From: Symsagittifera roscoffensis | Taxonomy: Eukaryota; Xenacoelomorpha; Acoela; Convolutidae | DNA length: 64,000 nucleotides | NCBI RefSeq assembly: GCF_963678635.1 | Contig: NC_087064.1 | Location: forward strand, 34,076,369 to 34,140,368 | Direction: 5' to 3' | Shown here: positions 9,782-20,781 of the stretch, in pieces | Layout: every line of letters starts with the position of its first letter | How positions within the stretch are numbered: the first letter of the stretch is position 1 | Position numbers and translations under genes: made by a program | The notes under the pieces: model-generated | What the model saw: the letters and a program-made list of their open reading frames with translations, nothing else | Told to the model about the DNA's origin: nothing | Database searches by the model: none

Positions 9782-10847
9782 CTAAACGTGAGATCTGATA
9801 TTTATTTTTTTTAGCGAACGAAAAATACAAAGTTAGTTCACTTAAGTTTTATTTTTTTGAAAATACTCAAAATTAGAGTAAATTCACAGCTGCATCGAAA
9901 ATTTTTGATATCACTAATTTTTGATTTGACAGCACTTCAAGATTGCTTGGTTACAGTTTTTACTATCCTTGTATCTTGCAACTACGCAAAGTCCTACATC
10001 TACTTCTGCAGTATTTCAGTTGTAACCTTTTTACGTGCGATTTCTGGAACCAAGTTGCTTAAGGGGAAAAAATTAAGTACCCGGTTGCAGCACCTTTGGT
10101 TATCACAAGGGTAATTAAAAAAGTATTTTTTTGCTATCGAACCTTTTGTACTCTCAAGGGTTACAGATGATCTCTTAAATGTGACTGCTCAAATAAAAGA
10201 ATCCAAAATATGACGTTCTTTATTGATTTTTCAAGGTAGATTTGATTGTTTTTTAATGATTTTGTAAGGTTGATTAGACAATTTTTTCAAGGTAGTATTT
10301 TGTGATGATTTTTTGAAGAAATTATATTTTAAAAAAATTATCAAGAAATTCACAAAAAAAAATATGTTGCTGTGCTGTCATGGTACTCCCAGGGATTTCA
10401 AATCTGGCATCCAAGTTTATCTGCTCAAACTTTGTACTTTCCAACCTATCACTTTTTTTTAAAAGATTTTTCGAAAAGTTTTCAAAAAACTAGCATGATA
10501 TTTTTATGGAAACTAGGCGGGACAATGCATCAAGTAATCTGGAAATAACCTAATTAAGTAACCATATTCTGTACACAGAAATACTCAACAAATGCGTCAA
10601 CCATTTTAGACGAAATTTCAGACCATTCAAAACGATGAAGGTAAATTAGAGGAAATTCTCAAGCGATACCCCTTGACGAGACAAATTAAACAACAGCTCG
10701 AAAAGGAAATATGAAGGAAAATCAAAAGAGAATTTGGTCAAAGTTGGGGTTGATGTGCCGATTTTTACTTCACATGGTCGTTTCTTTCTTGTTTAAACTT
10801 GCGAGCTTACAAGCGTTTGTGTATTAGTACTCACCTTCTTTTTTGTA
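9782..10847. other. Intergenic DNA with a diverged satellite unit
   Basis: No gene is visible. Around 10365-10450 there is a single diverged match to the satellite at 12780-13735 (a TCAAATCTGGCATCCAAG...CTGCTCAAA pattern), and another piece near 10140-10200 (GACTGCTCAAAT). Confidence 0.45.
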
Positions 10848-11150
10848 GCCTAACTCGCAATTAAAAGTGGTCATTACAAGTGTTCTCTTATTTGGTGTAA
10901 CTTTGGCTATAATCACGATCTCTAGCATTAGAAGTTTCATAACATCTGTTCTTTGTTTTATTTGTGGCTAGTTTTTGTGATGTATTCAGCGTCCGTGGCT
11001 GAGTGATTAGTTCGACAGACTCATAATCTCTAGGTCGCAGATCGAATCCGAGATGTAGCCGAATTTTTACTAATTCGAGGCTTATTTTCTACTCTCTTAT
11101 TGTTTTTTTAGAGCTGCTTTTTGTCGTGTTCTCGCTAAAGTTTTCTGATA
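10848..11150 (+). repeat. tRNA-derived SINE-like repeat, copy 1
   Basis: Matches 21705-22026 over about 300 bp. Positions 10990-11059 look like a decayed tRNA: a D-arm-like TGGCTGAGTGATTAG, an anticodon arm AGA-CTCATAA-TCT with CAT (Met) in the loop, and a B-box-like GATCGAATCC. The acceptor stem does not pair. The shared block upstream (GGCTATAATCACGATCT, TGTGGCTAGT) and the downstream GAGCTGCTTTTT block are not tRNA-like. Confidence 0.6.
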
Positions 11151-11954
11151 ATTTTTTTTTGAGTTTTCTACGTCCCTCATTTTGAAAAGCTTTTTGATGG
11201 TTTTTAAATCCTTTTGTGTCAATGGCAACTGCAGCAACAGCTCGAACAGGATATATCAACTGGAATTTGTAGAACATTAGGGTTGCTATGCTCATGTTCA
11301 CTTCACATCAATTTCAACGTGCTTTAAACTTTTCTCTGCTCCTTTCGTTTTTTTCTTCCCCTTCATTTGCCCTTTCAAAGAAAAAAAAACTAGGTTTTAA
11401 AGGCTTTAAAAAAGTGCATAAGCATAAGCATGCTCGCTCAATTTACTTTCTCGGAATATGACCAAAAAACTGATTTTGAAAATTTTTTGATGTCGTTCGA
11501 ATCACGACTTAAATATGCTACATCACTCCACCTATTCCGATTATTAATTATAGTATCCGATTTTTTGAGGTTTGCGTTCAGATCTTCTCATCACACCACG
11601 AGCAAAACGCAATGTATTTTGAAAAAATCCTAATATTAGTGGTCGGAACTTTCTGGGTTTTCTGCGCAACAACCGGCTATTCTAGTTTTAGCTTAGATTT
11701 GATGCGCAGTTTTGCTTAGAGTTTTCTGTTATTCTTGGTTTTTACTCAATAAATAAAAAATTAACAACACATCGAAGATATAACTTAGTAAGTGCTTATA
11801 TGATTTTCAGTAAATTTGTATTCCGGTGTGACGATATTTGAAATTGAAAAGCTACGCTGAAGCAATTTGACTGGGCTATTTAATCGAGCTATTTAATCAA
11901 ATATATTGATATTAACTGTCAACTGGGAAAGTTTTTGAATTTTTCAAGTAAAGT
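11151..11954. other. Region upstream of the FLASH-like gene
   Basis: AT-rich, with no gene recognised. An acceptor-like TTTTTCAAG ends at 11948, 6 nt before the first ATG of the next gene, which could be a 5' UTR intron or trans-splice acceptor. Confidence 0.4.
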
Positions 11955-12269
11955 ATGAGTAGTGAAGACTGCTATCTTTACGCTGACCTATTTAAGGAAG
12001 GCTTGGACCATCACGCTCCTAGCAGCAACAAAAAGAATAGAGCAATTTCTTCTATTTCTATGGAGTGTGATTCTTTTTTAAACGGAGAGAACTCTGCTCC
12101 CGTTGAAACTTGTACCAAATCTTCTATCGTCTCAGGGCAAATTTATCAGGAAAAATCTGTAGAATCGAAACCAGCGGGTTCTGGTGGGCCAACAATTGAA
12201 GAGCTTGACAACCAATTATTGGGACAGTTGTTCAATGCAGATGGGCAAAAAGATACACTTATCTATCAA
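11955..12269 (+). CDS. FLASH/CASP8AP2-like protein, exon 1
   Basis: First coding exon of a four-exon gene (11955-12269, 12344-12397, 14075-14190, 28715-33797) whose junctions are in phase and give 1,855 residues. This exon has 105 codons (phase 0) and starts MSSEDCYLYADLFKEG; YLYADLFKEG resembles the LDLYEEIL element of FLASH needed for the histone pre-mRNA processing complex. The donor is CAA/GTAAAT. FLASH acts in histone locus bodies with Lsm11 of the U7 snRNP; that role here is inferred only from this short motif plus the coiled coil of exons 2-3. The first ATG follows an acceptor-like CAAG by 6 nt. Confidence 0.6.
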
Positions 12270-12343
12270 GTAAATAGGTTTTTGATTGAAATAGTTTGTT
12301 TTTGCAAAAACGGAAGATAGCTGAAATTACTACTTCGTTTTAG

Positions 12344-12397
12344 ATGAAAGCAGAAAACCGACGTCTTCGAGAAGAAAAGGAAGAATACGAATTGGAG
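12344..12397 (+). CDS. FLASH/CASP8AP2-like protein, exon 2
   Basis: An 18-codon exon between TTTTAG and GTTTGT, phase 0 at both ends. It encodes MKAENRRLREEKEEYELE, the beginning of a coiled coil. The preceding intron is only 74 bp. Confidence 0.6.
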
Positions 12398-12779
12398 GTT
12401 TGTGATACTTGATTATCTTCAATCACTCGCTTTTTAAAATATTGATTTTCTTAAATTAGCAATAGCAAAATTTGTTGCTCGTGAAATCAAGGGTTATGAT
12501 AACTCGATTGTAGGAGCATACCTAGATAAAATAGAGGTGAGGTGAGGTGACCCGCTTTTTAACCCTATTCTTCTGCAGCATATAGGATTGTATTCGTTTA
12601 AGAGTAGATATTCCTAATTAAATGAATTATGCGGCCCAATTCATCTATATATCTATCTATCTAGCCATCAAGTATTTTTCAAGGTTTTTTCATTTTTTGT
12701 CAAAAAATTTAGATAAAAAATTTTTCATGATTTTTTTATTTTTACTGTCAGAAATTTAGACAAAAACTAACTGAAATTG

Positions 12780-13735
12780 AATTTCTTAACCCTATAGTGT
12801 GGTGCTATCAGGGTACACTTAGAGGGGTTTTAAATCTGGCCTCCAAGTATGACTGCTCAAATCATTTTGGTTTTCGAGAAGGGCGTTTTTTATGATTTTT
12901 TAAATTTTTGTACAAAAAAAAAGATACAAAGGAAAATTAATGGAACTTGCAATTCTCAACCCAATTGTGGGGTGCTATCAGGTTACACTCAGGGGTTGCA
13001 AATTTAGCGTCCAAGTATGACTGCTCAAAATCTTATGGTTTTCCAGATAGGCGTTTTTCATGATTTTTTCATTTTTTTTGTCAGTAAAGTTTGATATAAA
13101 AACTAACCGAACTTGAATTTTCAAACCTATAGTGGGGTGCTATCAGGATACACTCAGGGTTTGCAAATTTAGCGTCCAAATATGACTGCTCAAATTCTTA
13201 TGATTTTCCAGAGAGGCGTTTTTCATGATTTTTTCTCTTTTTTGTCAACAAATTTAGATATAAAAAACTAACCGAGCTTGAATTTCTCAACCCTATAGTG
13301 GGGTGCTATCAGGGTGCACGCAGGGGTTTTAAATCTGGCTTCCAAGTATGACTGCTCAAATCATTTCGGTTTTCGAGAATGGAGTTTTTTTTAGTTATTG
13401 TTTTACAAAAAGAAATAAGGTATAAAAAAATGCAACTTGCAAAAAAAATACAATGGAACTTGCAATTCTCAACCTAATGGTGGGGTGCTATCAGGGTACA
13501 CTCAAAACCTGTAAATCTGGCGTCCAATTATGACTGCTCAAATTGTTCTGTTTTTCGAGTATGGCGTTTTTTAAGAGTTTTGAATTTATTGTTTTTCAAA
13601 AAACTTAGATAAAAAAATTAATGGAACTTGAAATTCTCAACCTTATGATGGGGTGCAATCAGGGTACTTTCAGGGGTTGCAGTTCTTCCCTCCAAAAATG
13701 ACCGCTCAAATTTTTTTGGTTTTCGATATATGGCG
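12780..13735 (+). repeat. Tandem satellite of ~165-182 bp monomers in intron 2
   Basis: Six diverged units are anchored by GGTGCTATCA at 12801, 12971, 13136, 13302 and 13484, and GGTGCAATCA at 13652 (spacing 170, 165, 166, 182, 168). Each unit also contains a TGACTGCTCAAAT block and a GGCGTTTTT block. Shorter, more diverged pieces precede and follow. No ORF is expected. The array lies wholly inside the 1.7 kb intron 2 of the FLASH-like gene. Confidence 0.9.
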
Positions 13736-14074
13736 TTACATATTCGGTGTTGCAAGTCTGCCCTCTAATTTTGACAGCTCAAATCCGAGATGTGGCGTTT
13801 TTTATGAAGTAAAAACGCCTGATATATGTGCCCAGTTCTTCTTCACGGTTGCAATAAGTTTTTTATTACATTTTTTTGGAAGCCCTTTTAACGTTCAACG
13901 ATCTATTTGAAGCCCCGTAGGTGCGAGTCATGCGCTAGTTGTTATGAAAACTCAAATGGATGATATGTAGGTATGAAAGGGATCTAGGTAAATTAATGAA
14001 TCTGCTTTAACTGCCCTCGCCGTAGTCGTGGATGATTTTTGATCTGTACACTATACTCGATGTTGCTTTGTCAG

Positions 14075-14190
14075 ATGTGTTCTCTGAAGAAGAGGTGTGA
14101 GGTGCTGGAGAGGAACATCTCGGGGCTGTACAAGTTCACTGGCTACAACCTCCATCGCCAGCAACACAACATCGCCACTCTCAACCAAAA
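14075..14190 (+). CDS. FLASH/CASP8AP2-like protein, exon 3
   Basis: A 116 nt exon between TTTGTCAG and GTAAGT, ending in phase 2. It encodes SLKKRCEVLERNISGLYKF followed by TGYNLHRQQHNIATLNQK. The pattern L-x-x-NIS-x-L-x-K-x-x-x-x-x-(L/I)-x-R-x-x-x-x-I-x-x-L resembles the end of the FLASH N-terminal coiled coil. GC content is visibly higher than in the flanking intron. The next intron is 14,524 bp long. Confidence 0.65.
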
Positions 14191-16633
14191 GTAAGTCATT
14201 CACATCCTAGCAAACGCTGTTAAAACGACAACCGCTATTGTGGTGGGACTCAAGACGATGCTGTTAGCAATTTCTATTTGTTTTTCTGAAAAATATTATT
14301 CGCTTAACTTTGAATAATTCAATTTACTGTTCAATTTATTGTTTTAGCCAATATTTGCCGTCTTAATAACATGTCGTCTTAATTACTTAGTACCAGTAAT
14401 TTTTTGTAATAAACAATGATCAACATGATCAATTTAAATTTTTCATAGAACAGCAAAAAAAAAATTTGTATAAACTGCTGAATTTTCGGTTTTTTGCCTA
14501 TTCAGCGCAATCAACCGTACAATCTCTCACCACTAAGTGGCCTACCGTACAATCCCCTCCCCAAGTATGTATGAGCTTTGAAAATTAGTTATGTTTAAAA
14601 TTAGCATTTCATACAAACGCGCTAAATATAATTATGAAGTTTTTCATTCAATTCGTATTTTGATGTCTACAAATCATAAATCGACATTTTTATTATGTTC
14701 CGATAATTACCCTTGCAATAAGCAAGGTTATTGCAATCGGGTATTAGAGTTTTTTCACGTGAATAAATTTGGTCACAGAAAGGTAAATATTTAGAGAGTT
14801 TAAAATGGTAATATTACAAATATGCAAATTATGCACCGTATTTGTTTTGCTTGTATTGGGCTAGCATTTTAGCGGGTTTATGCAAATCGTTCTATGATTC
14901 TTTTGGTTCAATTGAGCTATCCGCCCAAGCAAAAACGGTAAAACACTACAAACAGAGGTCAGCAAACGCAAATAGATAGTAGATAGGTTCGTTGCACGCC
15001 TTCAAATGACCGACTAAAGTTTATTTTCTTGAGTATCTAGAAAAATTTTGAAAAATAAAAAATTGAAATTAAAAAAATTACATATTTTTATTGGGCGACC
15101 ATTGCCTCGAGAAAAGCGAGTTACCAGGGTTGGTGTTGTAGCATTGTATCTGAATATCAAAAATTGTTCTCCGCAGCAGCTTAATTTTGTACGTAATAGC
15201 TTTTTTCCATATAGGACAGAAAAAAGTCGCTTTATGTGCCTCAGTTTTATTCATTTTTTTTCGCTTAGAATGTAATTTTGGAACTTTGATTTTGCAAATT
15301 TTTGCGTTCAACATTTTTTGAGATTGTGGTTTATGATTTCATAACATTCAAACTATTTTCAATTGGTTAAAAACATATCTCATGTACCTATTAAGCTATC
15401 ACCCCCGCTCCCTCACACGAGGATGAGGGGAGATAGCTCAATTGATCCATATTTTTACTGAAAATATTTCGGCTGTTATTCAGCTTATTAAGTGTCGGCT
15501 TTAATTCTGTCGACTTATTTGCCTATTGTTTTTTAAGTTGTTTCCAGTCTTTTTGTTTGAATTTCATGCAGCTTTGATGAGTAATGTTTGGAAGTTTCAA
15601 ATCACTTCTTTTAAAATCACTAGAAATTTTCGGTTTTTTAGGATTTTTAATCTAGTTTTTTTTTCACTTTTCAATAAAACTTTGTTCGGATTTTTTTCTC
15701 GATAGTTCATGATTGTCTTGCTGTTTTATCGTATTCTTTTCGGCGAAGGTAATTAAAGTCATGAGTTTATTCGGAATTTTGTCGGTGTAAGTTGCAATCA
15801 ATTTTTTTGCATTGATTTTTATTTTGCTTTCTAGCCTCTATATTTTTGTAGAACGATAAATTCTCAAAAAAGACTCAGTGTTAGATGGTCTTAAGTGCTA
15901 TCAGATCAATAGTTTTTTTTAATTGTTGTTATTCATGTTTTGCTTGTGATTTTCTATTTCTAAATAACAAATTTTGTTCGTTTTTGCTATTTGTTTCTTG
16001 TACATTTATGTTTTCCTCTCCTTTCTACTTTTTTTCTTTGCAGTTCAAGTTTAGGCTGACTAATGTGATTTTGATGATTCGATTTTATACCTACCAAAAC
16101 TTGATGATAGTGAAAAAACGAATTGGCGACAGTTTTTTCGCCAGCATTTTCCTTATGGATAATTTTTCATCTTTTTTGTTTGGACTGAGTTCAAGGCAGC
16201 TTTTCCGTCCTAATTTCTCGTCGTGTCTGAACATTTTTGCGTGCTAATTGATTTAAATTAATGGCACATCGAGTTTTTGCTTTCTGGTTTTAGAAATCCG
16301 TTTAGATTTTTTAGGACCATTTATCCCGGTTTTGTCTGCATAGTTACCGCTCGGTTACTTTTTATGCCAATTCAATGCTGGCTGTTGTGTTCCGCCACCG
16401 GTTTCATATTAAAATGAGTTTCATTTTGAGACAAACATATTCAGATAATCAATTTCGGGTGTTGTTTTTTGGTGTTTTTTTTTCAAATTTTTTCACGATT
16501 TGGTGGCTTTATGTAGTAAGTAATGCGCCTCTGTGTTTAATCTTGAAAGTAGTTGATATAAAATTCTCTGCAAATTTATTGTGTGAAAAACCAGTTGATC
16601 CATTTTTTTTAGAGTTTTTTTTGGATTTTCTCT
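14191..16633. other. Intron 3 of the FLASH-like gene, first part: nothing recognised
   Basis: AT-rich intron. Open frames here, such as 15885-16247, are low-complexity, T-rich runs with no recognisable domain. A CCGTACAATC motif repeats twice at 14513-14560 around the small palindrome CCACTAAGTGG. Confidence 0.45.
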
Positions 16634-17630
16634 GTTCTGGGCAGTGATGTGCATTTAAACAGTTTTTAAAGGAAAATAAAAATTAAAAGGATAACAATTT
16701 TATTTAAAGGATCCTTTAAATGATTACATTACAGTAAACATTGTAATCGAAGTTTCAAGTTCTCAGTTTTTAGACGATTTCTTCTGCATTCCGTCAGACT
16801 CTGAGCTTTAGAGAACATTCTTTCCGCTAATGCAGGCGAGGGTATTACAGATAAAATAGCTTTTGCTACTTTCGACAACCTTGGAAAACGTTTGTTTTCT
16901 CGTTTGAAGAAGTCAAATGCCAAAATGTCCTCATCGATAGCAAGAAAATCAGAAAATTTTTTATTGAATGTCGTACACAGAGACGTGGGGTGCTGTTTCT
17001 CGGGACACACGACATTTTTTTAAAATATGTCTTCAATAGGATCGTCAATAAGTTCAATTGTTTCACTTTCGGCTACTGTAGCTTGTAAAATGTGGGGTTC
17101 CTCAGTCGTCAAACTTCGGCCCATTTCTTCTAGGTACAACTTTGCTCTTTCTTCTTCAGAAGGCATCAGTGCTGATCTTTTGTCTTTACTTGGACTCAGC
17201 AAGGTTGCCGCACAAAATTGTTTATTTAGTTCACGTAATTAAGTACTTTATTGATGCAAAGGTAAGTTAAAACAATGTTACATTCAATTCAACGTGCATA
17301 ACATTCCTCCAACATTGCTAGTAATAGTTGAAAGAGCGTAACATCCAATTACATTCTAGTTCATAACGTAATTACGTGCATAACATTCTGTATATCTATG
17401 CAAACACATAAGAAACCAACCAACATAAACCGCCAACCAATAAGAAGCAAGCACAAAGACTGGCTCTATGACGCAAGGCAAGCGACTAATCCTTTAAATA
17501 AGTTGTAATTTTTAGAGGATCATTTAAATGAAATCCTTTTAAAGGATTGGTATAAAAAGGGCATAAAAATTAAAGGATCCTTTAAATATCCTTTAAAAGG
17601 ATTATTTAAATGCACATCACTGGTTCTGGG
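16634..17630 (-). mobile_element. hAT DNA transposon, internally deleted, with intact ends
   Basis: Inverted ends CAGTGATGTGCATTTAAA at 16642 and the reverse complement ending at 17622, flanked by the exact 8 bp duplication GTTCTGGG (16634-16641 and 17623-17630). Subterminal AAAGGATCCTTTAAAT palindromes occur near both ends. At 981 bp it is far shorter than an autonomous hAT element and carries only the end of a transposase gene on the minus strand. The clean duplication and ends indicate a bona fide insertion into the intron. Confidence 0.93.
16729..17202 (-). pseudogene. hAT transposase C-terminal fragment
   Basis: The minus-strand frame 17010-16729 encodes FPRLSKVAKAILSVIPSP followed by ALAERMFSKAQ and CRRNRLKTENLKL, the hAT dimerisation domain pattern (FP.LS..A...L.IP.S....ER.FS.....RR..L). 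An upstream frame (17202-17020) is charged and ends in DPIEDIF. The BED finger and catalytic core are missing, so the element cannot move by itself. Confidence 0.8.
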
Positions 17631-18372
17631 TATAACTTAAGACTTATTTGAAATAAAACATTTTGAGATCCTGATGAAGGATGATTTGCTACTTCTAGCC
17701 AATCAGATTGACGAAAAAAAATTCAGTTCTAGTGCTGAAAAAATGATTTTAGGGCGGAATAAGTAACAAAAACCAGAATTTGCTCTATACAGCAGCAGAG
17801 TTCTTTGGGGCCTGGTTTGTAATGCCAATTCAGATTTTCTTTTGCTGGAATTAATTTCAACCCATCAAGTTCTAACTTCAAATAAACAAATAGACTGTTT
17901 TTGGGCCGTATAACAAGACTCGTTTTCAGCACGTTTTTTCACATTTACCAATATTTATTTCATTTTCGGCCTGAAGTCTCTGATTTCGCTATTGATCCTG
18001 AATTTATGACGGCTTGGTATCCCACACATCCAATGTTCATTACATAATGACAATGGTGAAATGGTTTTCCAAAATTTAATTTCAAAGGGGTTGGAACTTC
18101 TTCGACGCCTTATTGACATCGTTGAAGCAATAAATTGAACGATTTCGAGGCATTGTTTTTACATTAGTTTTCCTGGACTCTTTTTCACTTCCCCATCTTT
18201 CAAAAAATGTGATTATGGCCAAACGCGTGATATTACGATGTTCTCAATTGTTCACTTGTTCTCCATGCCAAGTTTCATTGCATTATGACAACGTTAAATT
18301 GGTTTTTCAAAACTGAACTTGAAAGGTGAGGGGGGGGGGGTGGAAACGAGCCATTTCCTGTTAGTAAAGTAC
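17631..18372. repeat. Diverged intron repeats around a TTCATTGCATTATGACAA motif
   Basis: Related blocks occur at about 18031-18097, 18215-18350 and 19308-19420, sharing AATGCGTGAT.TTACG, GTTCACC.ACGCCAA and TTTTATTGCATTA landmarks. A run of ten G lies near 18333. No coding capacity is seen. Confidence 0.4.
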
Positions 18373-18804
18373 CTTGAGCCGGTGAATTCCCATAGGTTCC
18401 AATATTCATAGGTTCCAAAATAAAAAAGCAGTCGCATAAGTTCCAAAATTTATCGTCTTGAATTCTGATTGGTTGAAATTTGAGCCAACGAATTTGTGGA
18501 TCGATTGTTTACTGTTCAACCAGCATAAACTCAAGCTGTAGAATAGTGACCGCCGCAGCCGCGCCAACGTGTTGCGAGCTTGCCACCAAAAGGAAAGACT
18601 ATGTACCAAATTTAGCCGGTTATCGCCGCTAAGTGGCGACGCGCGCGTAGTGCGCCCACCGGCGACCTTAAACCGAGACTCGGCTAATTTAGTCTTTTGA
18701 CCAATTGAAAAGATTTGGAACTTGTGCGACTGCTTGTTATTATGGAACCTATGGGACTGATTTTTTTTATTTTGGAATATGAATACGCGTGATACCCTTG
18801 AGCC
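18373..18804. mobile_element. MITE 1 with doubled terminal motif and 8 bp target duplication
   Basis: Element 18381-18796, flanked by CTTGAGCC (18373-18380 and 18797-18804). The ends are GGTGAATTCC and, reversed, GGTATCACGCG. CATAGGTTCCAA occurs at 18391 and again at 18407 (16 bp apart). The inverted right end also shows two related units, followed by the shared inner block GCAGTCGCA.AAGTTCCAAA. There is no ORF. Confidence 0.75.
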
Positions 18805-18853
18805 GTAAAACGGTTGAAAAGATGAAAAGTACCTAAAAACCTAAAACATATTT

Positions 18854-18925
18854 GTCACCACGCGGGCTCGAACCGCGGACCTTGTGCGTGTGAGGCACAC
18901 GTGATAACCACTACACCATGGTGAC
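18854..18925 (-). tRNA. tRNA-Val(CAC)
   Basis: The minus strand folds into a full cloverleaf. It has a perfect 7 bp acceptor stem (GTCACCA/TGGTGAC), a D arm with the A box TGGTGTAGTGG, an anticodon stem TGTGC/GCACA with loop CTCACAC (anticodon CAC), and a T stem CGCGG/CCGCG with the B box GGTTCGAGCCC. No CCA is encoded. An AAAA run at 18843-18846 provides a TTTT terminator about 8 nt downstream. It sits antisense inside intron 3 of the FLASH-like gene. Confidence 0.97.
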
Positions 18926-18960
18926 TTGGTTTAGCACGGAATTGTTGCATATATAGACCT

Positions 18961-19005
18961 TTTGTTCACGCTGACACGTTTTAACGCAATTTATAACGTG
19001 AAAAG
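18961..19005. repeat. 45 bp repeat, first copy
   Basis: The 45 nt beginning TTTGTTCACGCTGACACG and ending AACGTGAAAAG are repeated without a difference at 19562-19606. Confidence 0.85.
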
Positions 19006-19221
19006 GTATTTGAATGCTGTCCTCTACTCGACCAGGTTTCTGTATCCACCTTATGGTAAAGGACCATAACACAATTAATCAGAATCTGCTCTTACCATAA
19101 CAAATTCACGGGTACCGGACTTCAAGCCGAATCCTTCAAGCCGTAAATTTTCTTATTAAGTCATGAAATTTTAAAACTTTTTTAAAGAATTTCCCATTTT
19201 CATGATCTTTCTTCAGTTGTT

Positions 19222-19288
19222 ACAGGCATTTTCATAAATTTTAATCCTCCAAATGATGTTTAGGATTAAATTTTATGAAAATGCCTGT
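19222..19288. repeat. Short inverted repeat (hairpin)
   Basis: ACAGGCATTTTCATAAA... at 19222-19248 pairs with ...TTTATGAAAATGCCTGT at 19262-19288, about 27 bp arms with a 13 nt loop and almost no mismatch. It is probably part of a small foldback element. Confidence 0.7.
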
Positions 19289-19561
19289 TTTATGTATGTT
19301 TTACGTGTTATTGCGGCTAAATGCGTGATGTTACGCTGTAAAGTATGAAGAACAAATCTGTTCACAGTTGTCGATTTGTTCACCACGCCAAATTTTATTG
19401 CATTAGGTGCTTGTAAAGTCTCGTCGGCCGAGACCCCAAATTCACACCCCTTAACGAATGTGGGCTCTTTTCCAGTTACCCATCCCCCTCGTAAAATAAC
19501 AAAATAAAACTGTTCAAAAATTGTTCACACGGCATTTTGCATGTTATAAGTGCTGCACAAA

Positions 19562-19606
19562 TTTGTTCACGCTGACACGTTTTAACGCAATTTATAACGT
19601 GAAAAG
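19562..19606. repeat. 45 bp repeat, second copy
   Basis: Identical to 18961-19005. The shared sequence contains ACACGTTTTAACGC. Confidence 0.85.
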
Positions 19607-19713
19607 TCATTTTAAATAGACTTAAATTTTGAATTTCAGAAACTATCAAAGGAGGGAAACTAGAAAAGAGCCCGAATAGGGAACATTTCGCCCACTCTTA
19701 ACGTTAGTAGCAC

Positions 19714-20107
19714 GTTTTGGTGGTGGCGTGTCACAGAGCCGGATAGCCGAAAAAAAAAAATTCGTTCCCGGATAGCCGAAATTTTGGATATACTTAACAA
19801 TTACCCCCCTACCGATTTCTTATTAAGGGGGGGGGGGGGGTGACTCTGGTTGGTGAGGGGTGTTGAATCCCTGCAGTAGGCGGACTTTTGTTGTTAATTA
19901 ATTAAATGAGAGTAAAAAAATTAGCCAATCCAATCTCTTTAAAATGTTCAGAATTTTCTAAGCTAACAGGCTGCAAAATTTTGAGGCATTTTTTGCCCAA
20001 TCAAAATGCGTCTCAAGAGTTTTCTGATTTAATTTAATTAAAACCGGAGGGATTTATTTTTTTCGGCTAGCCGGGAATGCGGCTCCGTGGGTACGCACCG
20101 TTTTGGT
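19714..20107. mobile_element. MITE 2 with exact 8 bp target duplication
   Basis: Element 19722-20099 between exact GTTTTGGT copies (19714-19721, 20100-20107). The ends GGTGGCGTGTCACAGAGCC and, reversed, GGTGCGTACCCACGGAGCC lead to GGATAGCCGAAA or GGCTAGCCGAAA. In the left end GGATAGCCGAAA occurs twice, at 19741 and 19770. A 14-G homopolymer lies at 19827-19840. There is no ORF. Confidence 0.8.
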
Positions 20108-20321
20108 GGCGTGAAATCATTGTTTGTCATTGATTCCTTAATATTCTCAGAATTAAGCTAAATTTTTGGGCAAACTATAGATGGTGCTTCGGGTGTAAGA
20201 ATTGAAGGGGGAAATGTGATTTTTGCTGTTGTACGGCCCAAAATTTTTTTAATTAGTATTTTGAAAAATGGATCATTATGCTCGATTCTGATGGATTGAA
20301 ATTAACTGTAGCCAGAGGGAA

Positions 20322-20604
20322 TCGGGTGTGGTACAAGTGTGATAGTACAAGTGTGAGAGAGTGGCTCCAAATTGCATTTATTTTTTGGCAAATACCGCCC
20401 GCCATTCACTAACTCAAACGTCGGTCGGTCGTTTTAAAACTTTTTCTCAAAGCTAATTAACCTGTTTCATTCGCGCAAACTGATTCGACACTTTAATTGA
20501 TATCATCAAAACACGAAATGGAACAATTTTGAGGCACTCTATTTCATATTTAGGCATTCGTTTAATTTCTTGGGAATCATCTATCACACTTGTACCTCGG
20601 GTTT
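20322..20604. mobile_element. MITE 3 with doubled terminal motif
   Basis: Element 20330-20596 with ends GGTACAAGTGTGATAG in inverted orientation, flanked by TCGGGTGT and TCGGGTTT (8 bp, one change). TACAAGTGTGA occurs at 20332 and again at 20346 on the left side. There is no ORF. Confidence 0.75.
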
Positions 20605-20781
20605 TTCATTATCAATTGAAGCTCATTAACTATTGGGCAGTGTACCAGAAACAAGACTTCTCGTATCAGGGCAAAGCCCTGAATGTTCCGACTGCCTATT
20701 GATTGGTCTCGTATCGTTTTTGGTTTATGAAATACTGACAAGCTACAAATTTTAGGCTGAAGTGTTAAAATTTGCATCGTC

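Noticed and set aside
15395-15445. Small hairpin AGCTATCACCCCC...GAGGGGAGATAGCT as a terminator or microRNA
   Set aside because: The stem is short and bulged, and a bacterial-type terminator makes no sense here; no support for a microRNA.
15885-16247. 120-residue open frame in intron 3
   Set aside because: F/S-rich low-complexity translation of T-rich intron DNA; no homology pattern or gene context.
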